Source of the DNA: an uncultured Clostridia bacterium | GTDB lineage: Bacteria; Bacillota; Clostridia; TANB77; CAG-508 | Length of the DNA: 47,818 nucleotides | Direction: 5' to 3' | Assembly: GCA_944386175.1 (NCBI GenBank) | Contig: CALXAB010000008.1 | Location: 1-47,818, forward strand | Shown here: piece after piece, positions 24,048 through 32,771 of the stretch | How the letters are laid out: every line of letters starts with the position of its first letter | How positions within the stretch are numbered: the first letter of the stretch is position 1 | The notes under the pieces: model-generated | Told to the model about the DNA's origin: nothing | Database searches by the model: none | Seen by the model: the letters and a program-made list of their open reading frames with translations, nothing else | Translations under genes and position numbers: made by a program

Positions 24048-25763
24048 TTACATTACTGTTTTTATTTCTTCAAATCTTTTTATTTTTTGAGTAGTTGTTT
24101 TTATTAATTCTTTATCAGTAACAATTATATCCCTGATATATTTATATGCTGGCATTGTTTTGTTTATTTTTTTAATCTCTTTCCATATAAAATCTTTTAT
24201 TTCTTCTTCATTTTCTAAATTGTACAATTCTTTCATTTGATCTTTATCATAAACAATTTTTGCACATATTTTGTAATCTCCATCATCTTCTGGTCTACCA
24301 TATATAAAAGACTCTTTTATCCCTTCTATTTTATTTACTAAAAATTCAATTTCTTCTGGGAAAATATTTTTTCCGTTTTTTAATACTATTACAAATTTCT
24401 TTCTTCCTGAAATAAATATATATCCATCTTTATCTATTTTTGCTAGATCTCCTGTATGAAACCATCCATCTGGTTCAATAGTTTCTTTTGTAGCTTCTTC
24501 ATTGTTATAATATCCAAGCATTACTGTATCACCTTTAACCATAAGTTCACCTATTCCGTCCTCATCAGGTTCATCAATTTTTACTTCTAAACTTGGAAAT
24601 GCTTTTCCTATAGAGCCTAATCTTCTATATTTATCATCTTCTGCTGCTACAACTGGAGAAGTCTCTGTTAGTCCATATCCTTGATACATTGTAAATCCTA
24701 ATTCATTAAAGCCTTTTTCTGCTTCTGGATCTAATGCTGCTCCACCTGCTACAAATAATCTTACTTTTCCTCCTAAATTATCATGTATTTCTTTGAAAAG
24801 TTTTTTTCTAATATCAATTCCAAATTTTAATAGAAAATTGCTAATTTTAATTCCTTTTTTTACTGTTTCTAATTTACCTTTTTTCTCTATTCCTTTCATT
24901 ACTTTTTTATACATTGATTCAAATAATATAGGAACTGATATCATTGCTGTTATTTGATATTCTTTTATATTTTCTGCAATATGTCTAATACCATCACAAA
25001 ATGCTATAGCTCCACCAATAGATACAGGATATAAAAATCCTACTGTACATTCAAAAGTATGATGTAATGGTAAAAATGATAAAAATCTATCTGTTGTATA
25101 TAATTTTATTACTGCTGTAATATCTTTTAAATTTGCACATATATTTTTGTGTGATAACATTACTGCTTTTGACATTGCTGTTGTTCCAGATGTAAATAAC
25201 ATTATACTCATTTTTTCTGCATCTATTTTTGCATTTAAAAATTCTGTATTTCCTTCTTCTAATAATTTTTTACCTTGTTCTATTAATTCCTTTTGTGAAT
25301 AAACTCCATTTTCTTCTTTTTCTAAATCCATTGATATAAAATATTTAACATTTGTATTTCCCTGTTCTTTTACTCTATTCATAGTCTCATCATATTTATT
25401 AGAATAAAATATTGCTTCTACTTCTGAACGTATCATTAAATTTTCAATTTCATTGCCTGGTAAAGCTCTATCTAGTGGAACTACAATTCCTACTCCTGTT
25501 ACTGTTGCTAAATAGTCTACTCCCCATTCATATCTATTTTCTGATATTACAGCTATTCTTTTATTTTTTAATCCCATATTAATCAATTTAGTTCCTAGTG
25601 CATTAATATCATCTCTAAATTCTTTGTGTGTTATATTTCTAAATTTTCCTTCTTCTTCAGTCCTAAAAATATATGCTGGTAAATCTCCATATTTTTCTCC
25701 AGTCTTTTTTAACATTTCTTTTAAATCTTTATATCCCTCTGTTTTATATATTTGCTCTCTCAT
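24048..25763 (-). CDS. AMP-binding acyl-CoA ligase (long-chain fatty acid-CoA ligase-like)
   Basis: 571-residue adenylate-forming enzyme. Motifs in order: the P-loop-like LFTSGTTAMSKAVMLSH (A3), the YQGYGLTETSP motif (A5), GWFHTGDLAKIDKDGY (A7) and ISGRKKFVIVLKNGKNIFPE (A8). The catalytic C-terminal Lys lies near TTQKIKRFEE. The A3 motif ends S-K rather than the usual P-K, a small deviation. It would activate a carboxylate, probably a fatty acid, with ATP and CoA. It sits 19 bases downstream of a TetR regulator on the same strand, so the pair is very likely one operon. A GAGGGG ribosome site precedes ATG 25763. Confidence 0.88.
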   Translation of the reverse strand: MREQIYKTEGYKDLKEMLKKTGEKYGDLPAYIFRTEEEGKFRNITHKEFRDDINALGTKLINMGLKNKRIAVISENRYEWGVDYLATVTGVGIVVPLDRALPGNEIENLMIRSEVEAIFYSNKYDETMNRVKEQGNTNVKYFISMDLEKEENGVYSQKELIEQGKKLLEEGNTEFLNAKIDAEKMSIMLFTSGTTAMSKAVMLSHKNICANLKDITAVIKLYTTDRFLSFLPLHHTFECTVGFLYPVSIGGAIAFCDGIRHIAENIKEYQITAMISVPILFESMYKKVMKGIEKKGKLETVKKGIKISNFLLKFGIDIRKKLFKEIHDNLGGKVRLFVAGGAALDPEAEKGFNELGFTMYQGYGLTETSPVVAAEDDKYRRLGSIGKAFPSLEVKIDEPDEDGIGELMVKGDTVMLGYYNNEEATKETIEPDGWFHTGDLAKIDKDGYIFISGRKKFVIVLKNGKNIFPEEIEFLVNKIEGIKESFIYGRPEDDGDYKICAKIVYDKDQMKELYNLENEEEIKDFIWKEIKKINKTMPAYKYIRDIIVTDKELIKTTTQKIKRFEEIKTVM

Positions 25764-25782
25764 GCTTTTTTCCCCTCTATTA

Positions 25783-26352
25783 TTAATTTATTTTTAAACC
25801 TTTTATTATTGTATTTTCAAATTCTTTATATAAATCCATTATTTTTATTTCTTTTCCTGTTCTTAATTTATATGCTAAACTAGTTGCAATCAAACCATAA
25901 ATTTCTGAAGCAATTATCTCTGGTTCACCTTTTATGATTTCATTTTTTTGTATTCCTTCTTCTACTATTTGTTCAATTTTATTAATATATTCTGATATGA
26001 GTTTTTGGCATTTTTGATTTCTTGATTCATTCCCCCAAAATTGACTTAATAATATTTTTATTAAGTTTTCATACTTTACTACTACTTTTATTTGAATTAA
26101 AATAACTGCTTTTAGTTTATCTATGTGATTTTCAAATTTAGCTGTTTTTATATCTATACTATTTTGTAATAATTTTATTCCTTCTTCTACTAAGAAGTTA
26201 AAAATCTCCTCTTTACTTGAAAAATGATAATATAACGTTCCTTTAGCCACTCCCACTGTTGCTGTTATCTCTTCAATGCTTGTTGCGTCATATCCTTTTT
26301 CTGCAAATAGTTTCATTGAGGTTTCAAAAATTTTCCTTTTTGTTTTATTCAT
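25783..26352 (-). CDS. TetR-family transcription regulator
   Basis: 189 residues. The N-terminal TetR HTH is clear: IFETSMKLFAEKGYDATSIE followed by EITATVGVAKGTLYYHFSSK. The helical C-terminal ligand domain is less conserved. It heads a two-gene operon with the acyl-CoA ligase and probably regulates it in response to an acyl ligand, as FadR/FabR-like TetR proteins do; that ligand is inference. A palindrome at 26367-26387, 15 bases before the start codon, is a good candidate autoregulatory operator. Confidence 0.9.
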   Translation of the reverse strand: MNKTKRKIFETSMKLFAEKGYDATSIEEITATVGVAKGTLYYHFSSKEEIFNFLVEEGIKLLQNSIDIKTAKFENHIDKLKAVILIQIKVVVKYENLIKILLSQFWGNESRNQKCQKLISEYINKIEQIVEEGIQKNEIIKGEPEIIASEIYGLIATSLAYKLRTGKEIKIMDLYKEFENTIIKGLKIN

Positions 26353-26366
26353 ATCTTTTACCTTTC

Positions 26367-26387
26367 AATAAATAATATGTATTTATT
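26367..26387. promoter_or_regulatory. Candidate TetR operator
   Basis: AATAAATA/TATTTATT (26367-26374/26380-26387) with a 5-base centre, between the TetR start codon and its likely promoter. Confidence 0.5.
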
Positions 26388-26443
26388 ATATATTCTATTT
26401 TTTATTATTGCAATAGTTTTTTGATTTTTAAACTGTTTGTTCA

Positions 26444-26466
26444 AAAATTACCAAATTGGTAATTTT
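26444..26466. promoter_or_regulatory. Second palindrome in the tetR / Lon-like protease intergenic region
   Basis: AAAATTACC/GGTAATTTT (26444-26452/26458-26466), a perfect 9-bp inverted repeat. It differs in sequence from the tetR-proximal palindrome. It could serve either divergent promoter. Confidence 0.45.
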
Positions 26467-26588
26467 CTTTTTTCGATAAATTCTTAAAAAGTTATTTACT
26501 TTTTTATTCAACTAATATAAAATTACAATAGTTGCTAATAAAAATAAATTTATTGGAAATACTAAGAAAAAATTTTTGGAGGAAACTA

Positions 26589-28979
26589 ATGAAAAATAAA
26601 AATGAATTGAGTTATAAAGATTTAAAAATAACATGTGATGAAAAAATTTTTAATTTTGAAACAACTGAAGAGTTAGAACCTATACAAAGTGGTATTGGTC
26701 AAGATAGAGGTATTAAGGCTTTAGAGTTTGGACTTCAAGTTGATATAAAAGGCTATAATTTATATTTAGAAGGCCCTAGTGGTGTTGGTAAAACAATGTA
26801 CACAAAGAATTATTTGGAGAAAATTGCTCCTAAAAAGAAAACTCCTTCTGATTGGTGCTATATTTATAATTTTGACAATCCTAATCAACCTATAGCTGTC
26901 GGACTACCTGCTGGCCAAGGTAAAGAATTTAAAGAAGCAATGGATGGATTTATTAAAGAAATAAGAAAAGATATTAAAAAGACATTTAATGCCGACGATT
27001 TTGAAAAGGAAAAGGCTTTAATTAAGCAAGAGTTTGAAGCTAAACGTTCTGCTTTGCTTGAAAAGCTTAATCAGGAGGCTTCTAAATATAATTTTCATGT
27101 TAGAACCGCTCAAAATGGTATTTATATGATGCCTATTGTTGATGGTAAACCTGTTGAGGAAGAAGAATTTGATAAATTAGATGATGAGATTAAACAAGAT
27201 TATGAACAAAAGTCTTTAATTGTTCAAGAACAAATTATGCAAGTTATTGGAAAAATTAAAGAGATTGAAAGAGAGTCTGATAAAAAAATTTCTGAATGGC
27301 AGTCTAATATTGCTTTGCTTACTGTTAATGTGCATATTAACTTTTTAAAGTCAAAGTATAAAAGAAATAAGAAAATTAATAAATTCTTAAATGATGTTAA
27401 ACAAGATGTTTTAAAAAATATTCCTACATTTTTGGAAGATGAAACTAAACAACCTAATCAACCTATGCAAGGTCCAAACATTAGAAAACCTGATCCATGT
27501 TTAAATTATAGAGTTAATCTTTTTGTTGATAATTCTGCTCGTAATGGTGCTCCTATTATAATGGATTCAAATTATTCTTATCATAATATTTTTGGTTCAT
27601 TGGAGTATGAAAATTATTATGGATCTTTAAGAACTGATCATACAATGCTTAAACCTGGTTTGTTACAACAAGCAAATGGTGGTTATATCATTTTTCAAGC
27701 AAAAGATTTGCTAGCTAATCCTATGTGTTATGAAGCTTTGAAAAAGGCTTTGAGGGTAAAGGAATTAGGAATTGAAAATACTGCTGATCAACGCTCTTCT
27801 ATGGTTATGATTTCTTTAAAACCTGAACCTATTCCTCTTAATTTAAAAGTTATTTTGATTGGTAGTGCTAATATTTATCAAACTTTGCTTGCAATGGATT
27901 CAGATTTTAAAAAATTATTTAAAATTAAAGTAGAATTTGAAGATGACGCAGAAATAAATCAAGAAAATGTTAATAAATTAGCTAGAATTATACATGGTTT
28001 TTGCGAACATGATGAGTTACCACATTTAGATAAAAAGGCTATGTGCAGGTTAGTTGAATATGCTTCTAAACTTGCTGGAAAACATAATAGAATTTCAACA
28101 CGATTTGATGATTTAATTCAAGTTGCTGGAGAGGCTGCAACTTGGGCTAAGATTTCTAAATCGAAAGTTGTAACAGAGGAATTTATTAAAAAAGCTTTAG
28201 CGGAAAGAATTGAAAGAATTAAAAAATATGACGCTAGATATTTTGAAATGATAAAGGAAAATTCTCTTTTAATCAATACTTCTGGTTATGAAGTTGGTAC
28301 ATTAAATGGGTTAACTGTAATGTCTATAGGAGATTATGCATTTGGTAAACCTGCTAAAATTACTGTTAATACTTATACTGGTAAAAATGGAATTATAAAT
28401 ATAGAAAGAGAAGTTGAGATTTCTGGACCATCTCATTCTAAAGGTGTATTAATTCTTAGTGGTTATTTAGGCGAAATGTTTGCTCAAGATATACCTTTGT
28501 GTTTAACTGCTAGTATTTGTTTTGAACAATTATATAATGGTGTAGATGGTGATAGTGCTTCTAGTACAGAATTATATGGTCTACTTTCTAGTCTTTCTGG
28601 AATACCTATTAATCAATCTATTGCTGTTACTGGATCTGTTAATCAAAAAGGTCAAATACAACCTATTGGTGGTGTTAATGAGAAGATTGAAGGATTTTTC
28701 CAAATTTGTAAGATGAGAGGTTTGGACGGTTCTCATGGTGTTATGATTCCTATTCAAAATGTTGATAATTTACAATTATCAGATGAAGTTGTAGAAGCTG
28801 TAAAAAATAAACAATTCCATATTTACTCTGTCTCTACAATTGAAGAAGGAATCGAGGTTTTAACTGGTGTTCCAGCTGGTAAGAAAAATAAAAATGGTAA
28901 ATTCCCTGCTGGTACTATAAATTATCTAGTCTATGAAAAACTTAAAAAATATGCTGAATTAAGCGAAAAAATTAAATAG
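26589..28979 (+). CDS. Lon-like AAA+ protease (AAA_32/LonB-type)
   Basis: 796-residue ATP-dependent serine-lysine protease without the Lon N-domain. Walker A GPSGVGKT lies at about 60-67 in a divergent AAA_32-type ATPase module. A long coiled-coil insertion (about 140-270) follows. The AAA lid has sensor-like LKVILIGSANIYQTL. The C-terminal Lon protease domain shows catalytic Ser656 in DGDSAS and Lys699 in NEKIEG, 43 residues apart as in Lon. The start with GGAGG six bases upstream is ATG 26589; the longer frame from 26532 lacks a site. It probably degrades damaged or regulatory proteins, perhaps during sporulation. It is transcribed divergently from tetR and ends in a 21-bp terminator stem. 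Confidence 0.92.
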   Translation: MKNKNELSYKDLKITCDEKIFNFETTEELEPIQSGIGQDRGIKALEFGLQVDIKGYNLYLEGPSGVGKTMYTKNYLEKIAPKKKTPSDWCYIYNFDNPNQPIAVGLPAGQGKEFKEAMDGFIKEIRKDIKKTFNADDFEKEKALIKQEFEAKRSALLEKLNQEASKYNFHVRTAQNGIYMMPIVDGKPVEEEEFDKLDDEIKQDYEQKSLIVQEQIMQVIGKIKEIERESDKKISEWQSNIALLTVNVHINFLKSKYKRNKKINKFLNDVKQDVLKNIPTFLEDETKQPNQPMQGPNIRKPDPCLNYRVNLFVDNSARNGAPIIMDSNYSYHNIFGSLEYENYYGSLRTDHTMLKPGLLQQANGGYIIFQAKDLLANPMCYEALKKALRVKELGIENTADQRSSMVMISLKPEPIPLNLKVILIGSANIYQTLLAMDSDFKKLFKIKVEFEDDAEINQENVNKLARIIHGFCEHDELPHLDKKAMCRLVEYASKLAGKHNRISTRFDDLIQVAGEAATWAKISKSKVVTEEFIKKALAERIERIKKYDARYFEMIKENSLLINTSGYEVGTLNGLTVMSIGDYAFGKPAKITVNTYTGKNGIINIEREVEISGPSHSKGVLILSGYLGEMFAQDIPLCLTASICFEQLYNGVDGDSASSTELYGLLSSLSGIPINQSIAVTGSVNQKGQIQPIGGVNEKIEGFFQICKMRGLDGSHGVMIPIQNVDNLQLSDEVVEAVKNKQFHIYSVSTIEEGIEVLTGVPAGKKNKNGKFPAGTINYLVYEKLKKYAELSEKIK

Positions 28980-29006
28980 ATTTTATATTTAATTTAGATA
29001 TATAAA

Positions 29007-29056
29007 GGTTGGAAAAAATCAAATTTTGGCTAAGCAAAATTTGATTTTTTCCAACC
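29007..29056 (+). terminator. Terminator of the Lon-like protease gene
   Basis: A perfect 21-bp stem (29007-29027/29036-29056) with an 8-base loop, between convergent genes. Confidence 0.85.
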
Positions 29057-29080
29057 AGATTTGCATCTTATTTTTTTACT

Positions 29081-29464
29081 TTAAAATATATTTTCTATTA
29101 TTACAGCATATTTTTTCTCTATGTGTTTTAAGATAAATTCTGCTTCTTGTATATTGCTTCTTACTTCTTCTAGATTATCTGCTTCAATATATCCATTTAT
29201 CGCTGTTAATTTTGTTTCGACTTTTTCTAATTCGTCATGTTCAATAAAAAATGATAAATTTTTATATCTTTCATCCCAATTATTTTTTAATTCATTCATT
29301 TGACTAACAATAATATCATTTTCACTTGTTTGAATTTTTTCTTCTAATTCTTTTAATTGATCATTTAAATTTGTTACCGATTGTGTCGTATATTTTTGAG
29401 TTATATAATTTCCCAAAAATATCATTAAAATTATTACTATACAAATTATAATTTCTTTCCACAT
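29081..29464 (-). CDS. DUF4363-like membrane-anchored protein
   Basis: 127 residues. One N-terminal transmembrane helix (WKEIIICIVIILMIFLGNYI) is followed by an all-helical extracytoplasmic domain with paired helices (LNDQLKELEEKIQTSENDII, NLEEVRSNIQEAEFILKHIE). DUF4363 proteins in Clostridia and Bacilli have this size and topology and are typically encoded next to a DUF421 protein, as here. The gap to the upstream DUF421 gene is only six bases, with GAGGAG inside that gene's end, so the two are co-translated. Molecular role unknown. Confidence 0.7.
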   Translation of the reverse strand: MWKEIIICIVIILMIFLGNYITQKYTTQSVTNLNDQLKELEEKIQTSENDIIVSQMNELKNNWDERYKNLSFFIEHDELEKVETKLTAINGYIEADNLEEVRSNIQEAEFILKHIEKKYAVIIENIF

Positions 29465-29470
29465 TTTCTT

Positions 29471-30142
29471 TTACTCCTCTTTTTTCTGGCAAAAAATTTG
29501 ACCTTTTCCATCTAATGTAACAATTAATGCTTCTTCTGGCTTTATACCAAATTTTTTGACTTGCTTTTCTAACCATATATAATTTTTTCCTATTGCTTTT
29601 AAATTTTTTTCCATTATTTTTCCATCTATAATTAAATCATATGGTATTCCTTCATATTCTGGCATTATGTTAAAATCTGCTGGAATAGTTGTTCTTTTAT
29701 CTGGTTTTTGAATAACTGTAACATCTCCACTTGTTTCTAAAATGGCATATTCTACATCTCCTAAATTTACTACTCCATTACCTCTTAGTTTTTCTTGTAA
29801 TTCATTGATAGTAAATCTTTCTTTTTTTAATGCATTCTCATCTACTTTTCCTCTATAAATTAGTATTCGTGGTTTTCCACAAATTATTTCTCTTGCTTTT
29901 GTACTTTTCAAATTTGCTATTGATATTATTAAATGCATAAATAAAAGACCTAATATTGGTATTATTCCATTAAATATTGGTATTCCTATTTCTGTCATGG
30001 GGATTGTTGCTAAGTCTGCAATCATTATTGATATTGCTAACTCAAATGGCTGTAATTGTCCTATTTCCCTTTTTCCCATTAGCCTCATTACTATTAGAAC
30101 TATTATATATAAAATTATTGATCTTAAAAAAGTTATTAACAT
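29471..30142 (-). CDS. DUF421/YetF-family membrane protein
   Basis: 223 residues. Three N-terminal transmembrane helices include the family signature VMRLMGKREIGQLQPFELAI and the following SIMIADLATIPM. Two soluble alpha/beta repeats come after (GKPRILIYRGKVDENALKKE, LIIDGKIMEKNLKAIGKNYI). DUF421/YetF proteins are inner-membrane proteins. Several in spore formers are linked with spore envelope or germination functions, but their biochemistry is unclear. First gene of a two-gene operon with the DUF4363-like protein. Confidence 0.9.
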   Translation of the reverse strand: MLITFLRSIILYIIVLIVMRLMGKREIGQLQPFELAISIMIADLATIPMTEIGIPIFNGIIPILGLLFMHLIISIANLKSTKAREIICGKPRILIYRGKVDENALKKERFTINELQEKLRGNGVVNLGDVEYAILETSGDVTVIQKPDKRTTIPADFNIMPEYEGIPYDLIIDGKIMEKNLKAIGKNYIWLEKQVKKFGIKPEEALIVTLDGKGQIFCQKKEE

Positions 30143-30298
30143 TTTTACCTCTTATTTTTTTGTTTTTCTTTATTTTTAACAAATTTTAACTTTTATATAC
30201 CATTTTTTTTGAATAATCTATTTTTTTTTGTTAATAATAAAATTAGAACCTTTTGAAAAAATACATTATGAATTTTAAAACTAAGGAGGTTAAGGTTT

Positions 30299-30673
30299 AT
30301 GTCAGAAGCTCAAGGTACTCATTCAAAATCAGGTACTTCTACAGTATGGCAAATAATTGGTAGATTAATTGCTTCTGCTGTAGTATTAGCTATAACTGCA
30401 TTCTTTACACCAGGTTTTACAATTAACAGTATTTGGACTTTATTAATAGCTGCTGTTGTTTTATCTGTAATAGATTATTTAATTGTTAAAATTACAGGTT
30501 TACATGCAAGTCCTTTTGGTAAAGGTTTTATAGGATTTGCGTTGGCTGCTGTTGTTTTATATGTAACTCAATTTTTTGTAGCTGGATATTCAATTTCTTG
30601 GATGGCTGCAATTATAGGTGCTTTAATTTATGGTGTAGTAGACTATTTCTTGCCTGGAAATAGTGATATGTAG
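30299..30673 (+). CDS. YvlD/phage holin 4_2-type membrane protein
   Basis: 124 residues with four predicted membrane helices: IIGRLIASAVVLAITAFFTP, SIWTLLIAAVVLSVIDYLIV, GFIGFALAAVVLYVTQFFVA and WMAAIIGALIYGVVDYFLPG. A conserved VDYFLPG end and glycine-rich turns match the YvlD/PF04020 group of small membrane proteins. The physiological role is unknown; family members are often induced by envelope stress. A strong AAGGAGG precedes ATG 30299 and an intrinsic terminator follows. A 41-base copy of its 3' end (39 identical) occurs at 44647-44687. Confidence 0.8.
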   Translation: MSEAQGTHSKSGTSTVWQIIGRLIASAVVLAITAFFTPGFTINSIWTLLIAAVVLSVIDYLIVKITGLHASPFGKGFIGFALAAVVLYVTQFFVAGYSISWMAAIIGALIYGVVDYFLPGNSDM

Positions 30674-30683
30674 TAAATAAAAG

Positions 30684-30715
30684 CCCCATTTAGGACAGTC
30701 CTAATGGGGTTTTTG
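30684..30715 (+). terminator. Terminator of the YvlD-like gene
   Basis: CCCCAT-TTAGGA pairs with TCCTAATGGGG (30684-30709), followed by a T-run. Confidence 0.8.
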
Positions 30716-30727
30716 TTTTTATATATT

Positions 30728-30903
30728 TCAATTATATCTTTCGTAATCTTGTTCATAAGTTTTTTGAATTTCTTGTTCTGTTAAATCTCTATTATAAATT
30801 TTTAATGAATTAATTTTACAATTCACACGAATAAAATTTCTTCTCTGAACTCTCTCAAAAGCACTTTTCAAAATGTGCAATAAACACACTACAACACTTT
30901 TTT
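30728..30903 (-). pseudogene. Relic of the C-terminus of a LamG/concanavalin-like surface protein
   Basis: Reading the - strand to the TGA at 30728-30730 gives a tail with SLKIYNRDLTEQEIQKTYEQ. This matches the usual last strand and helix of LamG-type domains (I-Y-N-R-x-L-T-x-x-E-I-x-x-N-Y-x-x-D). The frame is closed upstream by a TAA near 30904 and has no start or ribosome site. The rest of 30904-31130 contains an imperfect hairpin around 30894-30925 and no gene that I can support. Confidence 0.55.
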
Positions 30904-31130
30904 AACGCTATCGCTAAAAGTGTTTTGTGTGGCAGTGAAAAATTTATTTTTCCCCACCCCCTTTTCCTAAAAAATATCAACATACCTCCTCTCTTGTTTC
31001 GCTTTATTTTGGCTTTTGTGCCTTTTTTTATTATGGAATCATATAGTTTTATATCTTAAAAATGTAGATAAAAAATTTCCACAAATAAGCCTTAGACTTA
31101 TTTCTAAATCTAAAGCTTTTTACTTTTCTA

Positions 31131-31178
31131 AATTTTTGCGACAGTGTCGCAAAAATTCCAGACGCGTCTGGAATTTTT
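31131..31178 (-). terminator. Two overlapping palindromes after the yhcG-type gene
   Basis: AATTTTTGCGACA/TGTCGCAAAAATT (31131-31143/31145-31157) overlaps a perfect 28-base palindrome built on AATTCCAGACGCGTCTGGAA (31151-31178). One or both should terminate the - strand gene ending at 31185. The second recurs inside that gene. Confidence 0.65.
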
Positions 31179-31184
31179 GATTTA

Positions 31185-32237
31185 TTATTTATTTTCATCA
31201 TTTGTTTCTTTTTCATTTTCTTTTATAACTTGTTCTACTTGTGCAATTAATTCTTCTTGTTTTGGTATATAATATGTATATTTTGATGCAAATAAATTAT
31301 TGTTTAATCCTCCCATACTATATTCTGCAACGACATTGTCTTTTTCTGCACAAAGTATTATTCCAATAGGTTTATTATCCCCTTCATCATTTACTTCTTC
31401 TTCATAATAATTTAAGTACATATTCATTTGTCCGAAATTTTCTGGTTTCAAGTTTCCCATTTTTAAATCTATTAACACATATGCTTTCAAAATTTTATTG
31501 TAGAATACCATGTCCACATAGTAATGCACATTTCCAAGTGTAACCCTTTGTTGTGAACCCACAAACATAAATCCTTTTCCCAATTCTAACAAAAAATTTT
31601 CAATATGCTTAATTAATTTATATTCTAAATCTTTTTCTAATAATGGCTTTTTCTCTGGAACTCCTAAAAATTCAAAAACAAATGGATCTTTTATCATATC
31701 TTCTGGTGAATTTAATATTTGTCCCTCTTTTGCTAATTGTAAAACCTTTTCTTTATTCACTTTTCCATCTGATAATAATAATCTTTCAAATAGTGATGTT
31801 TCTATTTGTCTCTGTAACTCTCTAACTGACCATTTACTAATAATAGTTTCTTTTTCATAAAAATTTCTTTTATTTTCATCTTTAATAGCTATTAACTCAC
31901 AATAATGCGACCATCCCAAAATTCCAGACGTGTCTGGAATTTTCGAATAAACTAGATAAAATCTTCTCATATTGAATAAGTTACTTTTTGAAAAACCTTT
32001 ACCAATATCCTTTGTTAATTTTTTTGAAACATTTAATAATATTGCTTTTCCATATTCTGCCTTTATTTTTCCAGATTGCTCTTTTTCAATTATAGTTCTT
32101 CCTATATTCCAATATGTATCTACCAGTGTCCCGTTTACTTCTTTAGATATTTTGTTTCTTGCCTCTAATACTAACTTTTTTATTTCTTCTGCCAACTCAT
32201 TAGAAATTGCTTCTTTATCTATTAATTGTTTTTCCAT
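31185..32237 (-). CDS. yhcG: YhcG-type PDDEXK nuclease domain protein (DUF1016)
   Basis: 350 residues. The N-terminal DUF1016_N domain (about 1-170) has YWNIGRTIIEKEQ, GKGFSKSNLFNMRRFYLVYS and LGWSHYCELI. The C-terminal PDDEXK fold has the motif VHYYVDMVFYN...YVLIDLKMG, giving the D...D-x-K active site. YhcG proteins are putative endonucleases often found with restriction or mobile loci. Their substrate is not established. It is a single gene with no restriction partner here, flanked on both sides by gene relics. That suggests it arrived as a cassette. A 26-base palindrome within the gene (31918-31943) encodes IPDTSGIL in the loop before the WSHY motif. Confidence 0.9.
   Translation of the reverse strand: MEKQLIDKEAISNELAEEIKKLVLEARNKISKEVNGTLVDTYWNIGRTIIEKEQSGKIKAEYGKAILLNVSKKLTKDIGKGFSKSNLFNMRRFYLVYSKIPDTSGILGWSHYCELIAIKDENKRNFYEKETIISKWSVRELQRQIETSLFERLLLSDGKVNKEKVLQLAKEGQILNSPEDMIKDPFVFEFLGVPEKKPLLEKDLEYKLIKHIENFLLELGKGFMFVGSQQRVTLGNVHYYVDMVFYNKILKAYVLIDLKMGNLKPENFGQMNMYLNYYEEEVNDEGDNKPIGIILCAEKDNVVAEYSMGGLNNNLFASKYTYYIPKQEELIAQVEQVIKENEKETNDENK
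31918..31943. repeat. Palindrome inside yhcG matching its downstream palindrome
   Basis: A 26-base near-perfect palindrome (one difference) with the core of ATTCCAGACG and its complement. It is the same sequence as 31152-31177 except for one base. Confidence 0.8.
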
Positions 32238-32408
32238 AATTTACCTTCTTTCTAATTTTGCAACCACTGTTGCTAAATTTAATTATCCTTTATTAATTGG
32301 CATTATATCACTTATTTTCAAATTTTTCATTACAAATTCAAAAAAAGAGATGAACTTGTATTTATTTTTTACAATTCATCTTTCAAATATGTGAAAATTT
32401 TATAATTT

Positions 32409-32534
32409 CTAAATTGTTGTTAGGAGGAAACCTTTGCTATTACTACATTTTAATTTTTCGTCATAAGAGAATAAAATCGTTATTACCAGTGCTATTAATG
32501 TTATTCCTTTTTCATATTTTTGTAATTTTTTCAT
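32409..32534 (-). pseudogene. Truncated prepilin-like gene (class III signal peptide only)
   Basis: A 41-codon frame starting MKKLQKYEKGITLIALVITI. The K-G-I-T-L-I-A-L-V-I-T core is the hallmark prepilin peptidase substrate sequence of clostridial type IV pilin-like and pseudopilin proteins, cleaved after Gly and followed by a hydrophobic helix. After ITI the frame turns hydrophilic and stops, so the helix and the whole mature domain are lost. AAAGAGG precedes the ATG. The remainder of 32238-32771 shows only A/T-rich DNA, with no further gene. Confidence 0.65.
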
Positions 32535-32771
32535 TATTTTCCTCTTTCTTTTGTATATTTTTATTATTCCTTTTTCTTTTTAAATTATAAAAAAACATTA
32601 TTTTTTTATCAATAGAATTTTTATAATTCATTATTTTATTTAATAAATATTTTACATAATTTTTTAAATAATATACTCTTTCGTTTTTTCCTTTATTCTA
32701 ATCTTATTATTATATTTTCAATTTTTTTAATACTTAAAAAACATATTCACAAAATATTAACTAATAGATTT

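Noticed and set aside
29361-29576. 71-codon - strand frame at the DUF421/DUF4363 junction
   Set aside because: It overlaps both real genes in another frame, and the translation is basic and without pattern.
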